DNA from: Hevea brasiliensis
Taxonomy: Eukaryota > Streptophyta > Magnoliopsida > Malpighiales > Euphorbiaceae
Direction: 5' to 3'
Assembly (NCBI RefSeq): GCF_030052815.1
Contig: NC_079498.1
Span: forward strand, 91,753,354 to 91,817,353
Length of the DNA stretch: 64,000 nucleotides
A program made the translations under genes and the position numbers. The number at the start of each line of letters is the position of its first letter. Position 1 is the stretch's first letter. The notes under the pieces were generated by a model. That model saw only the letters and a program-made list of their open reading frames with translations. It made no database searches and was not told the DNA's origin. Below are positions 35,919 to 47,338 of the stretch, in pieces.

Positions 35919-38294
35919 TGTCACGACCCAACCTATGGGCCGGACCGGCACTAGGACCTGGGCCAGCCTAAAGCCCCCGAGGCCCGTAGTAAGCCTAACT
36001 GTTCATTAACCCAACTCTAAGGCCCATTTGGGCCCAATTTCAAGAAACCAACCGGACAGAGTCCGGCCATAAAGTGGACCTTTCAACGGGGAGTTTTTGA
36101 CTCACCTGACCTGTAAACAAAATATATCATCAATTGGGGAGCTCAGCTCACCCTCCACATGCTCATATCGGCATAAAAATAAATGGGAGCTCAGCTCCCT
36201 CATCCAATCCATCAAACATGCATATAATTTTACAGGTCCACATGACAATTTATATTACAGACCCGAATCATTTAAATATTTCTAACACATGCGAAAATTC
36301 TAGGAGTAAATAAAATTACAAAACTATTGATAAACAACCTGCGAAGGAGAAAAGCAGGTTAACCACAATAAAATCCTCCTGTAGCCTGAAAAAAATATTG
36401 AACAGGAGTGAGCGTTCGACTCAGAGAGTAAAATATCAATTTTAACCATAATCTCTATAACTATCTAGAACTAATGCAACCTGTGGAGTGAAATGCAACA
36501 GCAACCATATTTTCACATCATAACAACAAAAAGGTAATTTGGAGCACTCACGCACCCTGTAACATCAATCATAATATATGGGAGCTGATCCCCTATACAG
36601 CTCTCTTAAATCCAACCTGGTGCCAGCGAAGAACTCAGCTCGGACTTCCACTTAATAACCAAATCGGGGTCCCAGCGAAGAACTCAAGCCGTGTCTACCC
36701 CGAAGGACCGGGTCCCAGCGAAGATCTCAAGCCGTGTCTACCCGTCCTATCCATAGTCCACACCACATCACACGCACGCCAACGCACGCACACTGCTCCA
36801 AATTACCACAACAACATCCATGGCACGCTAACAGTTATGAATGCAACATAAATCGTGCCTAGAGTTTAACTACATAAATATTTGCATATAAGTGATGTAT
36901 GGGCATGCTTGAAAATATAATAATATCGAAATTACAATTAAAATTAATATTTTACTCACTGTACACCGATGACTATTGTGGCTGCTGGATGCAGAAAAAT
37001 AGCTGACCTCGATCACCTAATAATTAAATTATAAATTTATTAGTACTAAGTTAAGATAAAACTCTAAAGAGGCAATAGACAGCCTAATTCATGCCGGAAA
37101 TCCGGCAGAGTCTCCCCTATACCTGGGACCTACCCAACCTGCGAAAAGGCTCAAATAACACTTCTAAATTCTCAATTTCCACAATCACATCTCATCAATA
37201 TCACATGACCCCTCCTGGGCCCTCCAAATCAGACAATACTCAAAATCTTAAAAATTACGTTTTAGTCCCTATAATTGACATTTTGTTAAAATCTACTCAA
37301 ACAAGCTCTAAAAATTCTAAAATTTTGCTCCACGGTCCTTAATAATATTACAAAACTATTGCAAAAGGAATTATAATTTTTCGATCATCCACGAATATTT
37401 TATGAATTTTATTCTAAATCGATATTAGTCGAAAATAAGCAACTTGGAGTTCGGGTTTACCTGTGCCAATTCTGACACCTGGAACGCGTCCAGAATGTCT
37501 AAAAATGCTAGGATTGACTGTAATATTGACCACATTCTGAGACGGGCTGCCGGGCAGCCGGATCTGGCTGAAAATGCGGTCCCGACGCCGGTGAGCCATC
37601 CTCGATCCGATCGCACCTAAATAAAGTCCAAATTTTGTTAATAATTATCCTAAAATTATTTTTAAATTTTTGGGAATCGAAAAAGTTCGAAAATCTCACC
37701 AAGCGATCTGGACCGTCCGATTATCGCCTTTTTCAAACGGTGTCCGATCGGAGGGACCATCCTATCTCGAAGATCTCGCCGTCCCGAGTCCATCGGTGGC
37801 CTCGGATTTTCAATCCGATGGTCGGATCGCAGAAAAGTGGCGGAAAGCCACCGCCATACCCATTTTCTCTCTCCTCTCTCTCTCTCTCGAACTCCATTAA
37901 AATAGGTAAAGCTTGCGGCCATCTTCCTCTTTAGACTAAGGTGTGTTGAATGCTAGCTGAGACGTGGTCGGAAAGTGGCTAGAATGGCGAAGGAAGATAA
38001 AGCTTTGGTCCTTCTTCCCTTTGCATCGCGGAAGAATGGAGGATTCCACCTCTATTCATTCTTTGTTGGGTGTTGTCCCGAAAGTGCCTCACTAAAATAG
38101 CCTTCTAGCTGTTGTCCATGTCCAATTGGTGAGGCTCGTTGGTGCGAGGGTCCCCTTGCTGTGGAAGACGACGCAGAGAGGGAAGCAGCAGTAGCTCCAT
38201 TTCGGTGGCCATAGTAGGTAGAATCTTGATTTTTTTATTGGTTATGGTATATTATTATTATTATTATTTTTAAACTTTTTTTTTGGTTGTTACA
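35919..38294 (-). mobile_element. Solo LTR D (Ty3/gypsy-like), inserted in LTR C
   Basis: Its plus-strand ends are TGTCACGACCCAACC and GGTTGTTACA, with target duplication GTTAT at 35914-35918 and 38295-38299, 2376 bp. The minus orientation is inferred because GGGTCGTGACA is a frequent 3' LTR end in plant Ty3/gypsy elements. A tandem repeat lies at 36617-36750 and a GC-richer patch at about 37440-37960. Overlapping open frames at 37414-37934 come from that patch and show no known domain. No internal region is present. Confidence 0.82.
36617..36750. repeat. Short tandem repeat in LTR D (three units)
   Basis: The units begin CCAGCGAAGAACTCA or CCAGCGAAGATCTCA at about 36622, 36671 and 36714, spaced 49 and 43 bp. 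Units 2 and 3 share AGCCGTGTCTACCC; unit 1 is diverged. Confidence 0.65.
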
Positions 38295-38783
38295 GTTATA
38301 GTTAGTTTACTCACTGAGCTTGTGTAAGCTTACCCTATTCCCATAACCCCCAGGTGCAGGGTTGCAGATTGGAAGAGTTCCTTGAAGAGAGAGAGCATCA
38401 GAAGTAGTGTTAGCCCTTCCTTATGTATGATGACTGGGTAGATGGACATGTAATTTATTAATGGATAGTGCTGTGCTGGTAATTAAAGGAAATATGTAAT
38501 ATTTGTTTAAGTATAATGATGTATATTTTGTGTTAATTCTTGTGAGGGTACACATGCGGAACCATACACTTTGGATCTTATGTATCTTAAGGTTCAAATT
38601 ATGAACCATTATTATGTTTATATATGGATAAAAGACTAAGGTGTAATAGTTTGATGTTGTTTAAATGGTAAGTCGTAAGAATGTATGTAAGTTTTACAAG
38701 TTTCAGGCTTGCTACAGGTTTTGACAGCCTTAAGATGATCCGATCCCTAGTGCCGGTAACGGCCCCTAGCCTAGGTCGTTGCA

Positions 38784-39509
38784 AGTAGCAATCAATTTAA
38801 TAACCAAAATCAATGGCTAATAGTAATCGAAATATAATTAGTTACAAAAAATTTAATGTCTTTAATTTTATAATTTTGTAAGAATTTTGTAAATCAGTTG
38901 TTATTTGCAATTAATTTAGCAACCAAAAAGTTAGTTGCTAATTTTAAAAAAAAATTTCAAATTACAAATGAAAAATTAAAATAAATAAAATTTTCAAAAA
39001 ATTAATAAAATATAAATTATTACTAAAAAATTATTACTAAAAAAATTAATATAAAAATATTATAAAAAAACTAATAATAACTATTATAAAAATATTAACA
39101 AAAAATTAAATATAAAAAGATATTTATAAGACAAATTACTAAAAAAAATTATCCCATATACATGTATTATAACAAAAAATTATTAAAAATTAATATTAAA
39201 ATAGTTTTTTAACAAAAAATATGTTTGTATAAAATTTTTTAGTTTATGCTGAAGAAAAATAAATTAAATAAAAAAAGATGAGAAAGAAAAAAGATATGAG
39301 AAAGAGAAAAAATGATGAAGATAATAGATGAGAAAGAAAAAGATGATGAAGAAGAAAATAGTTAAGAAAAAAATGATGAAGAAAATAGATGAGAAAGAAA
39401 GATAATGAAGAAAATATATTATAAAAAAAAGGATGATGAATAAAATAGATGAGAATAAAAAATGTGATAAAAAATGAGAGAAAAGAGAAGGAATACAAAG
39501 AAAAAAAAA
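38784..39509. repeat. CACTA-like subterminal repeats, then a purine-rich tract
   Basis: Bases 38784-38960 carry repeated variants of TTAGCAACYRATTT (for example AATCAATGGCTAATAG and AAAGTTAGTTGCTAAT). Bases 38960-39240 are very AT-rich. Bases 39240-39509 are a purine-rich run of AGATGAGAAAGAAAAA-type units. Arrays of short repeated motifs beside element ends are typical of CACTA transposons. No transposase is visible, so the class is tentative. Antisense frames at 39244-39524 only reflect the purine tract. Confidence 0.45.
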
Positions 39510-39749
39510 GCATAATGGTGCCAAAAATCTAAACCTTTGTGAGTTTTGGCCTTTTTAATCCAATTCTTCAAATTTTGAATCAATTAACCAAAATTTGAAA
39601 TTTTGGTTTAATTTTATCCAATTTAATTTTGAAATTGAGATTGGAGGGAGTGTGTCCAATTTGATGTGGCCTTCGACATGATAGTTTAGGTGGCTTTTTT
39701 TATTTATATACTGTGGGAACCACATGACAAATATGATAAAATTAAAAAA

Positions 39750-39760
<11 letters not shown>
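39510..39760 (+). repeat. Left terminal inverted repeat of the Pack-MULE
   Basis: Inverted match of 40748-40991, with scattered substitutions and a few small indels. Confidence 0.75.
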
Positions 39761-39793
<33 letters not shown>

Positions 39794-39870
39794 AATCTCT
39801 CCTTTGTTTTCTTTGCACAACCCCTGCATCTCTCTCTCTCTGTCTCTCTCTTTCTGTCTGTCTCTCTCTT
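39751..39870. repeat. (CT)n microsatellite, two blocks
   Basis: A nearly pure CT run at 39751-39790 is followed by CTCTGTCT-type repeats at 39832-39870. The first block joins the inner edge of the left TIR; the right TIR has the matching GA run at 40748-40761. The open frames here are low-complexity and not genes. Confidence 0.9.
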
Positions 39871-40124
39871 CTAGTTAAGTATATTTATCTTGAGTTGAAT
39901 TTTGCTTACAAATTTTAAGAGCTCTTTTTATTTTTCTATGGATATCCATTTCTTTGACACTTTCCTTGTGACCCTTTTCTTGGCTCTTCATTGGAGGTTT
40001 TGCACCTCTCTGTAACCAAAATAAATACACGTTTCCAAATCACTGAGCTAAAGGTCTTCTCCTATAATAATCTTTTCCTCCCTCCTTTAGTGCTTCCTCT
40101 CCCTCTGTAATCAGTAGCTAATCA

Positions 40125-40170
40125 ATGGCTACATCTCAAGCCAGTCTCCTCCTCCAGAAGCAGCTCAAAG
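40125..40170 (+). pseudogene. Captured first exon of a UBC7/13/14-like ubiquitin-conjugating enzyme E2
   Basis: The ATG at 40125 opens MATSQASLLLQKQLK and one extra base, followed at 40171 by GTCAAC, a good 5' splice site in phase 1. Plant E2 enzymes of the UBC7/13/14 group (endoplasmic-reticulum-associated degradation type) begin with the same residues. I recall their first exon ending at this point, but have not checked a gene model. Upstream (39900-40124) is CT-rich, 5'UTR-like DNA, and downstream (40171-40310) is T-rich, intron-like DNA. No second E2 exon is seen, so the catalytic domain is absent and no enzyme can be made. The fragment lies between MULE inverted repeats. Confidence 0.68.
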
Positions 40171-40747
40171 GTCAACCTCCTGCCACCAAACTAAACCAAC
40201 TGAAATTCTCTTTTTTCTCTTTCTTTTTTGAATTGGGTTTTTCTTTCTTTGTTAAAAGTTTTAATTTTTAACTATTTTTAGCTTTTTGTCAATGTTCATT
40301 TGATGCCTTGTAAGATATGGGGTTTTCAACTTGGAACCACAAGAGATGGTGCAGAACTTGGTCTAGAAGAAGCAAGATATGATACAAAAGATCCTAGTTT
40401 TAGGATTAAGAATTATTGCAACCTTTCTAGAAAAGAAGTTACCTAAAATACAAGAAAATTGTTGAAGGCAATTTCATCTTGAGAGATATTAATCAAAATT
40501 TTTCTCAGCAACTATTTGGAGGGATTCTCTTGCAAGGAAGAAACTTGTCTTCATAAATAAATAGCAGAAAGTGCCAATACACTGACCAATGAAGACTTAC
40601 ATTGAGTGGTTGGGGACCTTTTGTCTAGCAGAATTGATAATGTAGTGTCAAAAAAAAAAAAAAAAGAACACATGGGTCAAAAGAGGGAAGAATGACAGGG
40701 CTCTACGTGGTTGAGGAGCACTGGTGGGGGATGAGGGCTTACTTTTC

Positions 40748-40991
40748 GAGAGAGAGAGAGATTTTAATTTTATCCTATGTGTTATGTGGGTCCCACAATA
40801 TAAGAATAAAAAAAGCCACCTAGACTACCATGTCATTGCCACATTAGATTTGACACACTTTCCCCAATCTCAATTTTAAAATTGGATAAATTTTAAATAA
40901 ATTTTCAAAATCTAGTCAATTGATCCAAAATTAAAAGAATTGAATTAAAATGCCAAAATTGTAAAGGTTTGCATTTTTGGTACCATTAGGC
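40748..40991 (-). repeat. Right terminal inverted repeat of the Pack-MULE
   Basis: Inverted partner of 39510-39760. Its tip on the minus strand reads GCCTAATGGTACCAAAAAT. Confidence 0.75.
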
Positions 40992-41386
40992 AAAAAAAAA
41001 AAAAGTAGGGAAAGAAAATGAGTGTGGAGAAAGAAAATATGTAGTGGTTTAAATGAGCAAATTAACAATCGATTGTCAATTGCTAATTATTTTTAAAAAT
41101 TGAGCATTAATTGTTTGGAGAAAATTTTGCAACTAATTCTCAATTGATTGCAAAAATCAATTACTGTTAGTAATCGATTTGCAAATTAGTTACAAATCAA
41201 AAAAAAAAAGAGGTTAGAAATTTTGGGGGAAAAATCGATTAATAGCAACTGATTTGCAAATCGGTTGTAAATTAAAAAAAAAAAACAAAAAATTAAGGGG
41301 GAATTTTTTAGGAGAAAAAATGATTGTAAAATTAGTTACTAATAGAAATCGATTTTAATAGGTTGCAAAAATTAGTTGCTGTTAGC
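40992..41386. repeat. CACTA-like subterminal repeats (middle part)
   Basis: It starts with a purine-rich stretch that continues the tract left of the MULE. Several copies of AATCGATT...TTAGTTGC and TAGCAACTGATTTGC in both orientations follow. Bases 41379-41386 (CTGTTAGC) are the left target duplication of the hAT element. Confidence 0.5.
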
Positions 41387-42428
41387 TAGGGTGGCCATGG
41401 TCCGGTTCAAAACCGAAACCGAACTCGTCAAATTCGGACTAAAACTGATCAAACTCGAAACCATTATCAAACTGAACCTAAATCGCCCTTCCATGGTTTA
41501 GTTCAGGTTTAAAATATTGTGAAACCATTGAACCACCGATTCAATTTAGATTAGAATCGTCGGTTTGGAACCGAATCAAACCAATGATTCGATTCACAAT
41601 AAATTTCTGCAAAATGGCAGGCCAGACCTAGTGCCCAACTAAGAGCTAGGCACTAGGCCCAACACACCTCCCTTCTGTTGCATTTGAAATGACCATTGGT
41701 CATTTGTATTAAAAAAAATCCTCCAAATTGAAATTACTATTGATAATTTATAATTAAAAAAAAATTTTGCTGAAATGACCATTGGTCATTTACAATAAGG
41801 AAAAAAATCCTGCAAATTAAAATGGCCACTGGTCATTTATAATTTAAAAAAAAATTTCCTGTCAAACGATAAAAAAATTTTTCGTTGCATCTTTTTTTTT
41901 TTTAATTTTAATTGTAAAATTACTCTTTGGTCCATAATAACAGTAGAAAAAGAATTAATTTTTAGGATAATTTTAAAATTAAAAAATTTATAAAAACTCT
42001 ATAAATACCTCAGTCCACTCTTAATTCATTCACATAACTCTCAAATCCTCTCAAATCTCTCAAATTCTCTGCACAATTATTATTAGATCTCTCTTTAATT
42101 CTCAATATTCTCTAAATTTCTACACTAAAAATTTTTAGTGCCCATTATTTTACTCAATTAACTCTATTATTTTTTTTATACTATCATTAAAATTCAATAT
42201 TTTCTCTACTACTTTATTTTTTTATATCATCATAAAAATTTCTAGTACCCTTTAGTTTTTTTAATATTTGACACTATTTTTTTAATTATCAAATTTCAAG
42301 TACCTTTATTTTTTTTTATCTTCTACACTTTTTTTTCAAAAATTTCTAGTACTTTTTTTTTTTTTATCTTTTACACTATTTTTTTTTTATTTTCAAATTT
42401 CATCATAGTCATACCTTTTTTTGAGAAA

Positions 42429-45400
42429 ATGGCAAGTAGTGGATTTGGAAGTTCATCAAGGAGTAGGGAGAAAAGTAAGATTGGTGAATCAACATACCCA
42501 AATCTAAATAAGCTTATTGCAGTTGATTTAGACAACATAATGGAGGAGATGATGATGATGATGTTGAAATTTAAGAGTCGTTCCACCACATTCAAGAAAG
42601 CTAACGTCAACAAATTGAGAAAGATGAGGCAAAAAAAAAAAAAACTCACTTATGACGTTTTCAAAGTCTACTTTACAAAAAAGTGAAGATCTGAAAATAC
42701 ATCTAATGTAATTTGCAACTACCATGGCCACGTCTATAAGTTCAAAATGGGAGGTGGATATGGCCCATTCCAGAGGCATTTGGAGTAGAAATATCCAACA
42801 AAAATTGGGCATGATAAGTCTCAAACTCAAATTTTCAGGTATGCAAATATTAAATCTTAGTCTTTACTTAATATTCTGATCAGAAAAATAAAGAGGAATT
42901 AGCAAAAATGATTTCTATTGAGCATTTATCATTTAGTTTTGGTGAAAAACTTGATTTTATTAATTATTGTCAAAATGCTTTAAATGCTAGTCCAAAACGT
43001 GCTCCTAGAAATACTTTAAAACTCACAAATTATTCTTTATTTAGAAAAGTAAAAAAAAGAATTACAAGAAATTTTTTTAAATATGAGTGCGCAAGTTTCT
43101 ATTTATAATGATATTTGTAGTGATCATTAGCAAATGCATTCTTATATGGCTATAACATGTCTTTGGATTAGTGATGATTGGATCATACAAGTAAGAATAA
43201 TTGCATTTTGTGTTTTTGATGAGCGGCATACTGTTGAAAATATTTATAGGATGATTAAAAATATTTTAGAAGAATACACATTAGTTTTAAAATTTTTTCA
43301 ATAGGTTTTGATATTGCTGTTGCAAATTCTACATCAATTAGTGATCTTTAAAAAGTATTTGCCAACCCAATCTCAGGGAAAATTTTTTCATATTAGGTAT
43401 GCATGTCTGTTTTAAATTTGTGTGTGCAAGATGGTTTAATAACCCTTGATGAATCTATTTCTTCCATCAAAAAAGCAATTTTATTTTTATGGGGACATCC
43501 CCAAATTATGAAAGAGTAGGCTAAGTTTTGTAAAATAAATAATAGAAGACCAAAAAGATTTCCAAAAGATGTTTTCACTTGTTGGAATTCAACATATGAA
43601 TTGTTAAACGAGTCATTGGGATATAGAGATTTATTGTGCACATTTATTAGCAATAATGTGCCATAAGTTCAACTATATCCACAAAATTGGGACATTTGTA
43701 TAAAACTTTTGGATATTTTAAAAGTTTTTAATGTTGCTACATATACATTGAGTAGTGTTTATTATCCTACATCTCATTTATTTATGATTGAATATAATAT
43801 CCGTCATTTTCCGATATCGAAATTTCTATCCTTGACGGGATACTCTAGTGAAAGGTAAAACTTCACTAACAAGGGAGTGGCACAAGACGTGAAAATATAT
43901 TTATGTATGTGTGATGTGTTCAAATGTATTTAAAAATGAAAAATGTTTTAAAAGTTTTGTTTCCTAAAAGTGATTGTTTTGGGCAGAAGGAACTTTAGCA
44001 ACTGAAGGACAGACTTTTGACAGCCAAAGTCCTTTTTATGGTTTAGACCCATTTGGACAAAATGGACTCTGACAGTCAAAAGTATGGATTTCGGTAGTAG
44101 AAAGTCCCTAGACTATTAAGGGTATAAAAGGGGCCACAGCTCATTTTTTGCCTAAAACACTTGGGTTTCCTTCTTTTGTCTCTCTCTCAACTACTAGGGG
44201 ATGCAAAGAGCTCTTTAGAGAGATTTTCTTAGATTTTTTAAAGATCTAGAGGGGGATTCTTTCATTTAGAAATGTGGAAGAGCAGATTCAAGTTTTAAAG
44301 TTGTGGTTCTCTCACCTCCAAGTTCCAAGAAAAAAGGTAACTTTCTTTTCTTCTTGATTTAATGGGTAGATCTAAAAAAATTAATGAGGGATGAGGTTTT
44401 TATAACTTCAATTCTATGAAAGTTGTTTTTCAATTGCGTTTTGGGAAAATTTGTGCATGTTAAGGTTAGGGCTTTATGATCTTCTATTGAAGTTGTATGT
44501 TTTATGGTTAAAATAGTTATGTTTAAGTGTTATAGGCCTTAAATGGCTAATTTCCCTTAATGGATTTGAAGAAATCCATGTATATACCATGTTGGGTTTG
44601 GGAGAAACCTAGGATTTGAGTTTTTAATTAATGTATAGGGTATTAAGTATGTTTTCAAGTTATTTTAGGCCCCAAAGATATGTATATGTGATGGGATTGT
44701 GTTTCGAAACTTTAAATGAGTTTGGGTGTTGATGGGAGAAGGAATCTATAGGTTTTCGACTTGAGAATTTTGGAAATTCCTAGGTTCAGCTGCCAAAAGC
44801 CCGAGTTTCAGCAGTTAAAGTCTAGGACTTCAATAGCCAAAGTCACACTAGACAAAAGTGTTGTCTGAAGCCTAAGGCTTTGCCAGCCAAAGTTTAGGAC
44901 TTCGATTGCCGAAGTGAGTTTTGTTTGACTTTTTCTCCATTCTTTTTTAAGGTTCCAAAACATAGTTTCATGGTCCCTAAAGAGCTAGAATAGGGTGTTT
45001 ATGATATGTATAGATTTTTAAAACCTTGTGTAACACTATGGGATCCGATTTTATAGGATTGGGCTTGAGAGACTTAGAAGGATAAGGATCCAAGGATAGC
45101 TCTCATTCAAGTAAGGTGGTTGATAGGCTGCAAGAGGTGAGTAACTCTAACCTTAATAAAATAAAAACTAGTTGCAGGTAATTAATGAGCATCCTCAAGC
45201 ATCATGTCATATTTATTTAGGATGTATGTATCTAGAACACGAAGATATTGCATCATTGCATAATTTATTGTTGGTGTATTAGTGGATGTTGGATGACCCA
45301 CTAACTCTCCCCCATGTTATGATTATGTAATGTTACGTATGTTATGAATCCATAAGTAAATCCTATGGAGAGATCTTTAGGTTGCCCTTTAAGGGAGATC

Positions 45401-46905
45401 TTTAAATTGCCCTTCAAGGGAGATCTGTAAGTTGCCACAGGGTACATAATAGAGGTCATGTTTAAAAGGAAAGTTTGGGAAGTTATTAGTGATAATGTCC
45501 ATCTTATGTGAGATGTTTATGACGGGAAAACCCACGTGAATGATAAATTTTACATGTATGACTGAATGATATAATTAATGATGGTTAGTTTACTCACTAA
45601 ACTTGTGTAAGCTTACCCCATTCTCCTAACTCCTAAGTGCAGAGTTGTAGGACTAGAAGAGTTATTTGAAGAGAAAGCATCAGGGGTAGCCTTAGCCCTT
45701 TCTTTATGTATGATATATGGGTAGATTGAGATGTAACTTTTGAATGGATAGTACTGTGCCGGTGATTAAAGGAAATTGAAAACATGTAATATTTTTAAGT
45801 ATAATGATGTATATGTTGTTTTAACCCTTGTGAGGGTACGTATATTGAACCATTACACTTTGGATCTTATGTATGTTAAGGTTCAAATTATGAACCATTA
45901 TTATGTTATGGATGTTAATGTATGGATGGAAAGACTAAGGTATAATGGTTTGAAGTATGTTTAAATGGTGAGATACAGGAATATATATATGTTTCTTAGG
46001 TTTTAGGCTTATTATGAGTTCTAGCAGCCTTAAGCTGACCCGATCCTTAACGTCGGTAATGGCCCATGGTTTGGGTCATTATATTAAATGTCTTAATATT
46101 ATTGGTGCATTGTAAGACCATGAAAATAATGTTGATTTAAAAGATTGCATTTCTAATATGAAAAAAAGGGTTGAATTATTTAAAAAATATTCCTCTACTT
46201 TATCTTATTGCTTGTGTTTTTGATCCTAGATGTAAATTAGATGGTTTAAATAATTATTTATCTCTTTATTATTCATTTTTAAATCTTGATGATGAGATTA
46301 TTTTTGATGTTCATGTAATAATCATTGAAATTAAAACAATTAATTTTAGATTTATATACTGAATTTTGTTCTTCTTCTAGCCAACAATTAGTTTCCCAAT
46401 CTCACTCTTCTAGTAAAGTTCACTATGAGCCATCCTCCAGAATAAACATGGGTGATCGTGCCTTATTACAAAGGTAAAAAAAGGCCTAGAGGATCTCTTG
46501 GCAATAATTCTCAATTTGATATTTATTTAATCACTATTTTCGAGTTTAGTGATAGTAGTGCAAATAAAGAATTTCCAGTACTTGATTGGTGGCGTTGACA
46601 CATAAGTACTTTTTCTACCTTTGCACTAATTGCTAAATAGATTTTAGCAGCACCCGTCTCCATAGTTGTAGCTGAACAAGCTTTCAGTGCAGGGGGTAGT
46701 ATATTAGATGAGACATAATCCAATATGCTCCCGGAATCATTAGAAGCTCCAAAATACTTGGATGATTGGACTAGGGTAGCCTTAGTACAAGAAGAGATCA
46801 CACGTGAGAGAAATGAAGATTTATATGACATTGGAGCCGATGGAACAGCAACGGGATCAAACAGTTATGGAAGCGATTAAGGTAAGGGGGTTATCTAACT
46901 CTAAA
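42429..46905 (+). pseudogene. hAT transposase (BED-finger, RICESLEEPER-like), broken
   Basis: The ATG at 42429 starts MASSGFGSSSRSREK, a usual N-terminus. A BED zinc finger follows at about 42700-42826 (VICNYHGHVYKFKMGGGYG, then FQRHLE), with the second Cys of the finger changed to His and a stop after HLE. The catalytic core follows: EHLSFSFGEKLDFINYCQNA (42917-42976), then QMHSYMAITCLWISDDW and FCVFDERHTVENIY in another frame (43135-43250). LTR C2 interrupts it at 43793. After C2, FDPRCKLDGLNNYLS (46219-46263) and the C-terminal dimerisation domain (FPVLDWWR and VVAEQAFSAGGSILDE, 46571-46711) are seen. Numerous stops and frameshifts make it inactive. Confidence 0.87.
43793..46083 (+). mobile_element. 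Solo LTR C2 (family of element C), inserted in the hAT transposase
   Basis: It aligns from TATAATATCCGTC (compare TGTAATACCTGCC at 34221) to GGGTCATTATA (compare GGGTCGTTACA), 2291 bp. Both termini have decayed from TG to TA and from CA to TA. The flanks TTGAA (43788-43792) and TTAAA (46084-46088) are a target duplication with one mismatch. It carries a TATA box (44123-44130) and the same palindrome clusters (44012-44110, 44780-44925) as LTR C. Confidence 0.85.
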
Positions 46906-47338
46906 TAAAGGTAAGAGAACTATGTAGGCTTTGATTCCTCTAAACCCCAAGATGATATGTAGGCAACTTAATTTTCACAAAATTAAATTGAAGCCCTTCT
47001 CCTTTTTTTTTTTTTTACCAAAATTAATTTTATCTCTTTTCATTTCTTTAATTTTTTAATTAAGTCTACACATTTTTTATTAAGATTTATTTGAAAGATT
47101 TCCTTTATTAATTTTTTTTTCTCCTGTTTTTTTGATAAAACTGCCTTAAATTGCCCTAAACTGTCCATCTCTGAACCATCTATTAAATCATTTCAAATCA
47201 AGGCTCGAATTGGAATCCGGTTCACGAACCATCTCTCAAACTGATCCTTAGCATTTGGTTCAGGTTCAATATTTCTTTCAACCTAAACTGGCAGTTCAGG
47301 AACCATAATTGGAAGTTCTTGAACCATGGCCACCCTTA

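Larger units (their letters stand above)
25179..38783 (+). mobile_element. Element C: decayed Tekay/Del-type chromovirus with two nested solo LTRs
   Basis: Order: truncated 5' LTR, Met primer site, gag, protease, RT, RNase H, integrase, chromodomain, polypurine tract, 3' LTR. A C-terminal chromodomain after integrase and the PR-RT-RH-INT order place it in the plant chromoviruses, most like Tekay/Del. Every domain carries frame-breaking stops, largely TAG. Solo LTR B3 sits in integrase and solo LTR D in the 3' LTR. Because the 5' LTR has lost about nine tenths of its length, no target duplication can be shown. A solo LTR of the same family lies at 43793-46083. Confidence 0.88.
34221..38783 (+). 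repeat. 3' LTR of element C, interrupted by solo LTR D
   Basis: It starts TGTAATACCTGCC and ends GGTCGTTGCA. Without D and one GTTAT copy it is about 2.18 kb. It has clustered imperfect palindromes of the type TTTCGRCAGCCGAAAG (34454-34471, 34514-34551, 35116-35132, 35169 on, 35242 on). The last 220 bp match the truncated 5' LTR. The family is shared with solo LTR 43793-46083. Confidence 0.88.
39510..40991. mobile_element. Pack-MULE: Mutator-like element carrying a captured host fragment
   Basis: Long terminal inverted repeats (39510-39760 and 40748-40991, about 245-250 bp) match in order: GCMTAATGGTRCCAAAAAT at the tips, then TTGAATCAATTAACC / its diverged partner, AATTGAGATTGG, TAGGTGGCTTTTTTTAT and a CT/GA tract. 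TIRs this long with non-transposase cargo are typical of Pack-MULEs. Both tips abut A tracts (39501-39509 and 40992 on), consistent with a 9-bp poly-A target duplication but not proving it. The cargo (39880-40680) includes a UBC-like first exon. No MULE transposase is present, so movement would need a helper. Confidence 0.72.
41387..47338 (+). mobile_element. hAT transposon, inactive, with a nested C-family solo LTR
   Basis: The terminal inverted repeats begin TAGGGTGGCCATGG at 41387 and end CCATGGCCACCCTTA at 47338. The 8-bp target duplications are CTGTTAGC (41379-41386) and CTATTAGC (47339-47346), one mismatch. Subterminal regions share GGTTC/GAACC-rich inverted motifs (for example ATGGTCCGGTTC). 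The transposase pseudogene (42429-46905) is of the BED-finger/RICESLEEPER kind. Without the nested LTR the element is about 3.66 kb, normal for an autonomous hAT. Confidence 0.87.

Noticed and set aside
37414..37934. Cluster of overlapping ORFs on both strands that might mark a host gene
   Set aside because: It sits wholly inside solo LTR D bounded by a perfect GTTAT duplication, with no known domain; GC-rich composition reduces chance stops.
39244..39524. Minus-strand Phe/Ser/Leu-rich ORFs that look like membrane proteins
   Set aside because: They are the complement of a low-complexity purine tract; hydrophobicity is a by-product of TTT and CTT codons.
39690..39918. Plus-strand Ser/Leu-rich ORFs
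   Set aside because: They translate the CT microsatellite and have no non-repetitive content.
42371..42830. Minus-strand ORFs over the hAT N-terminus
   Set aside because: The plus strand encodes the transposase start and BED finger; the minus frames have no motif.
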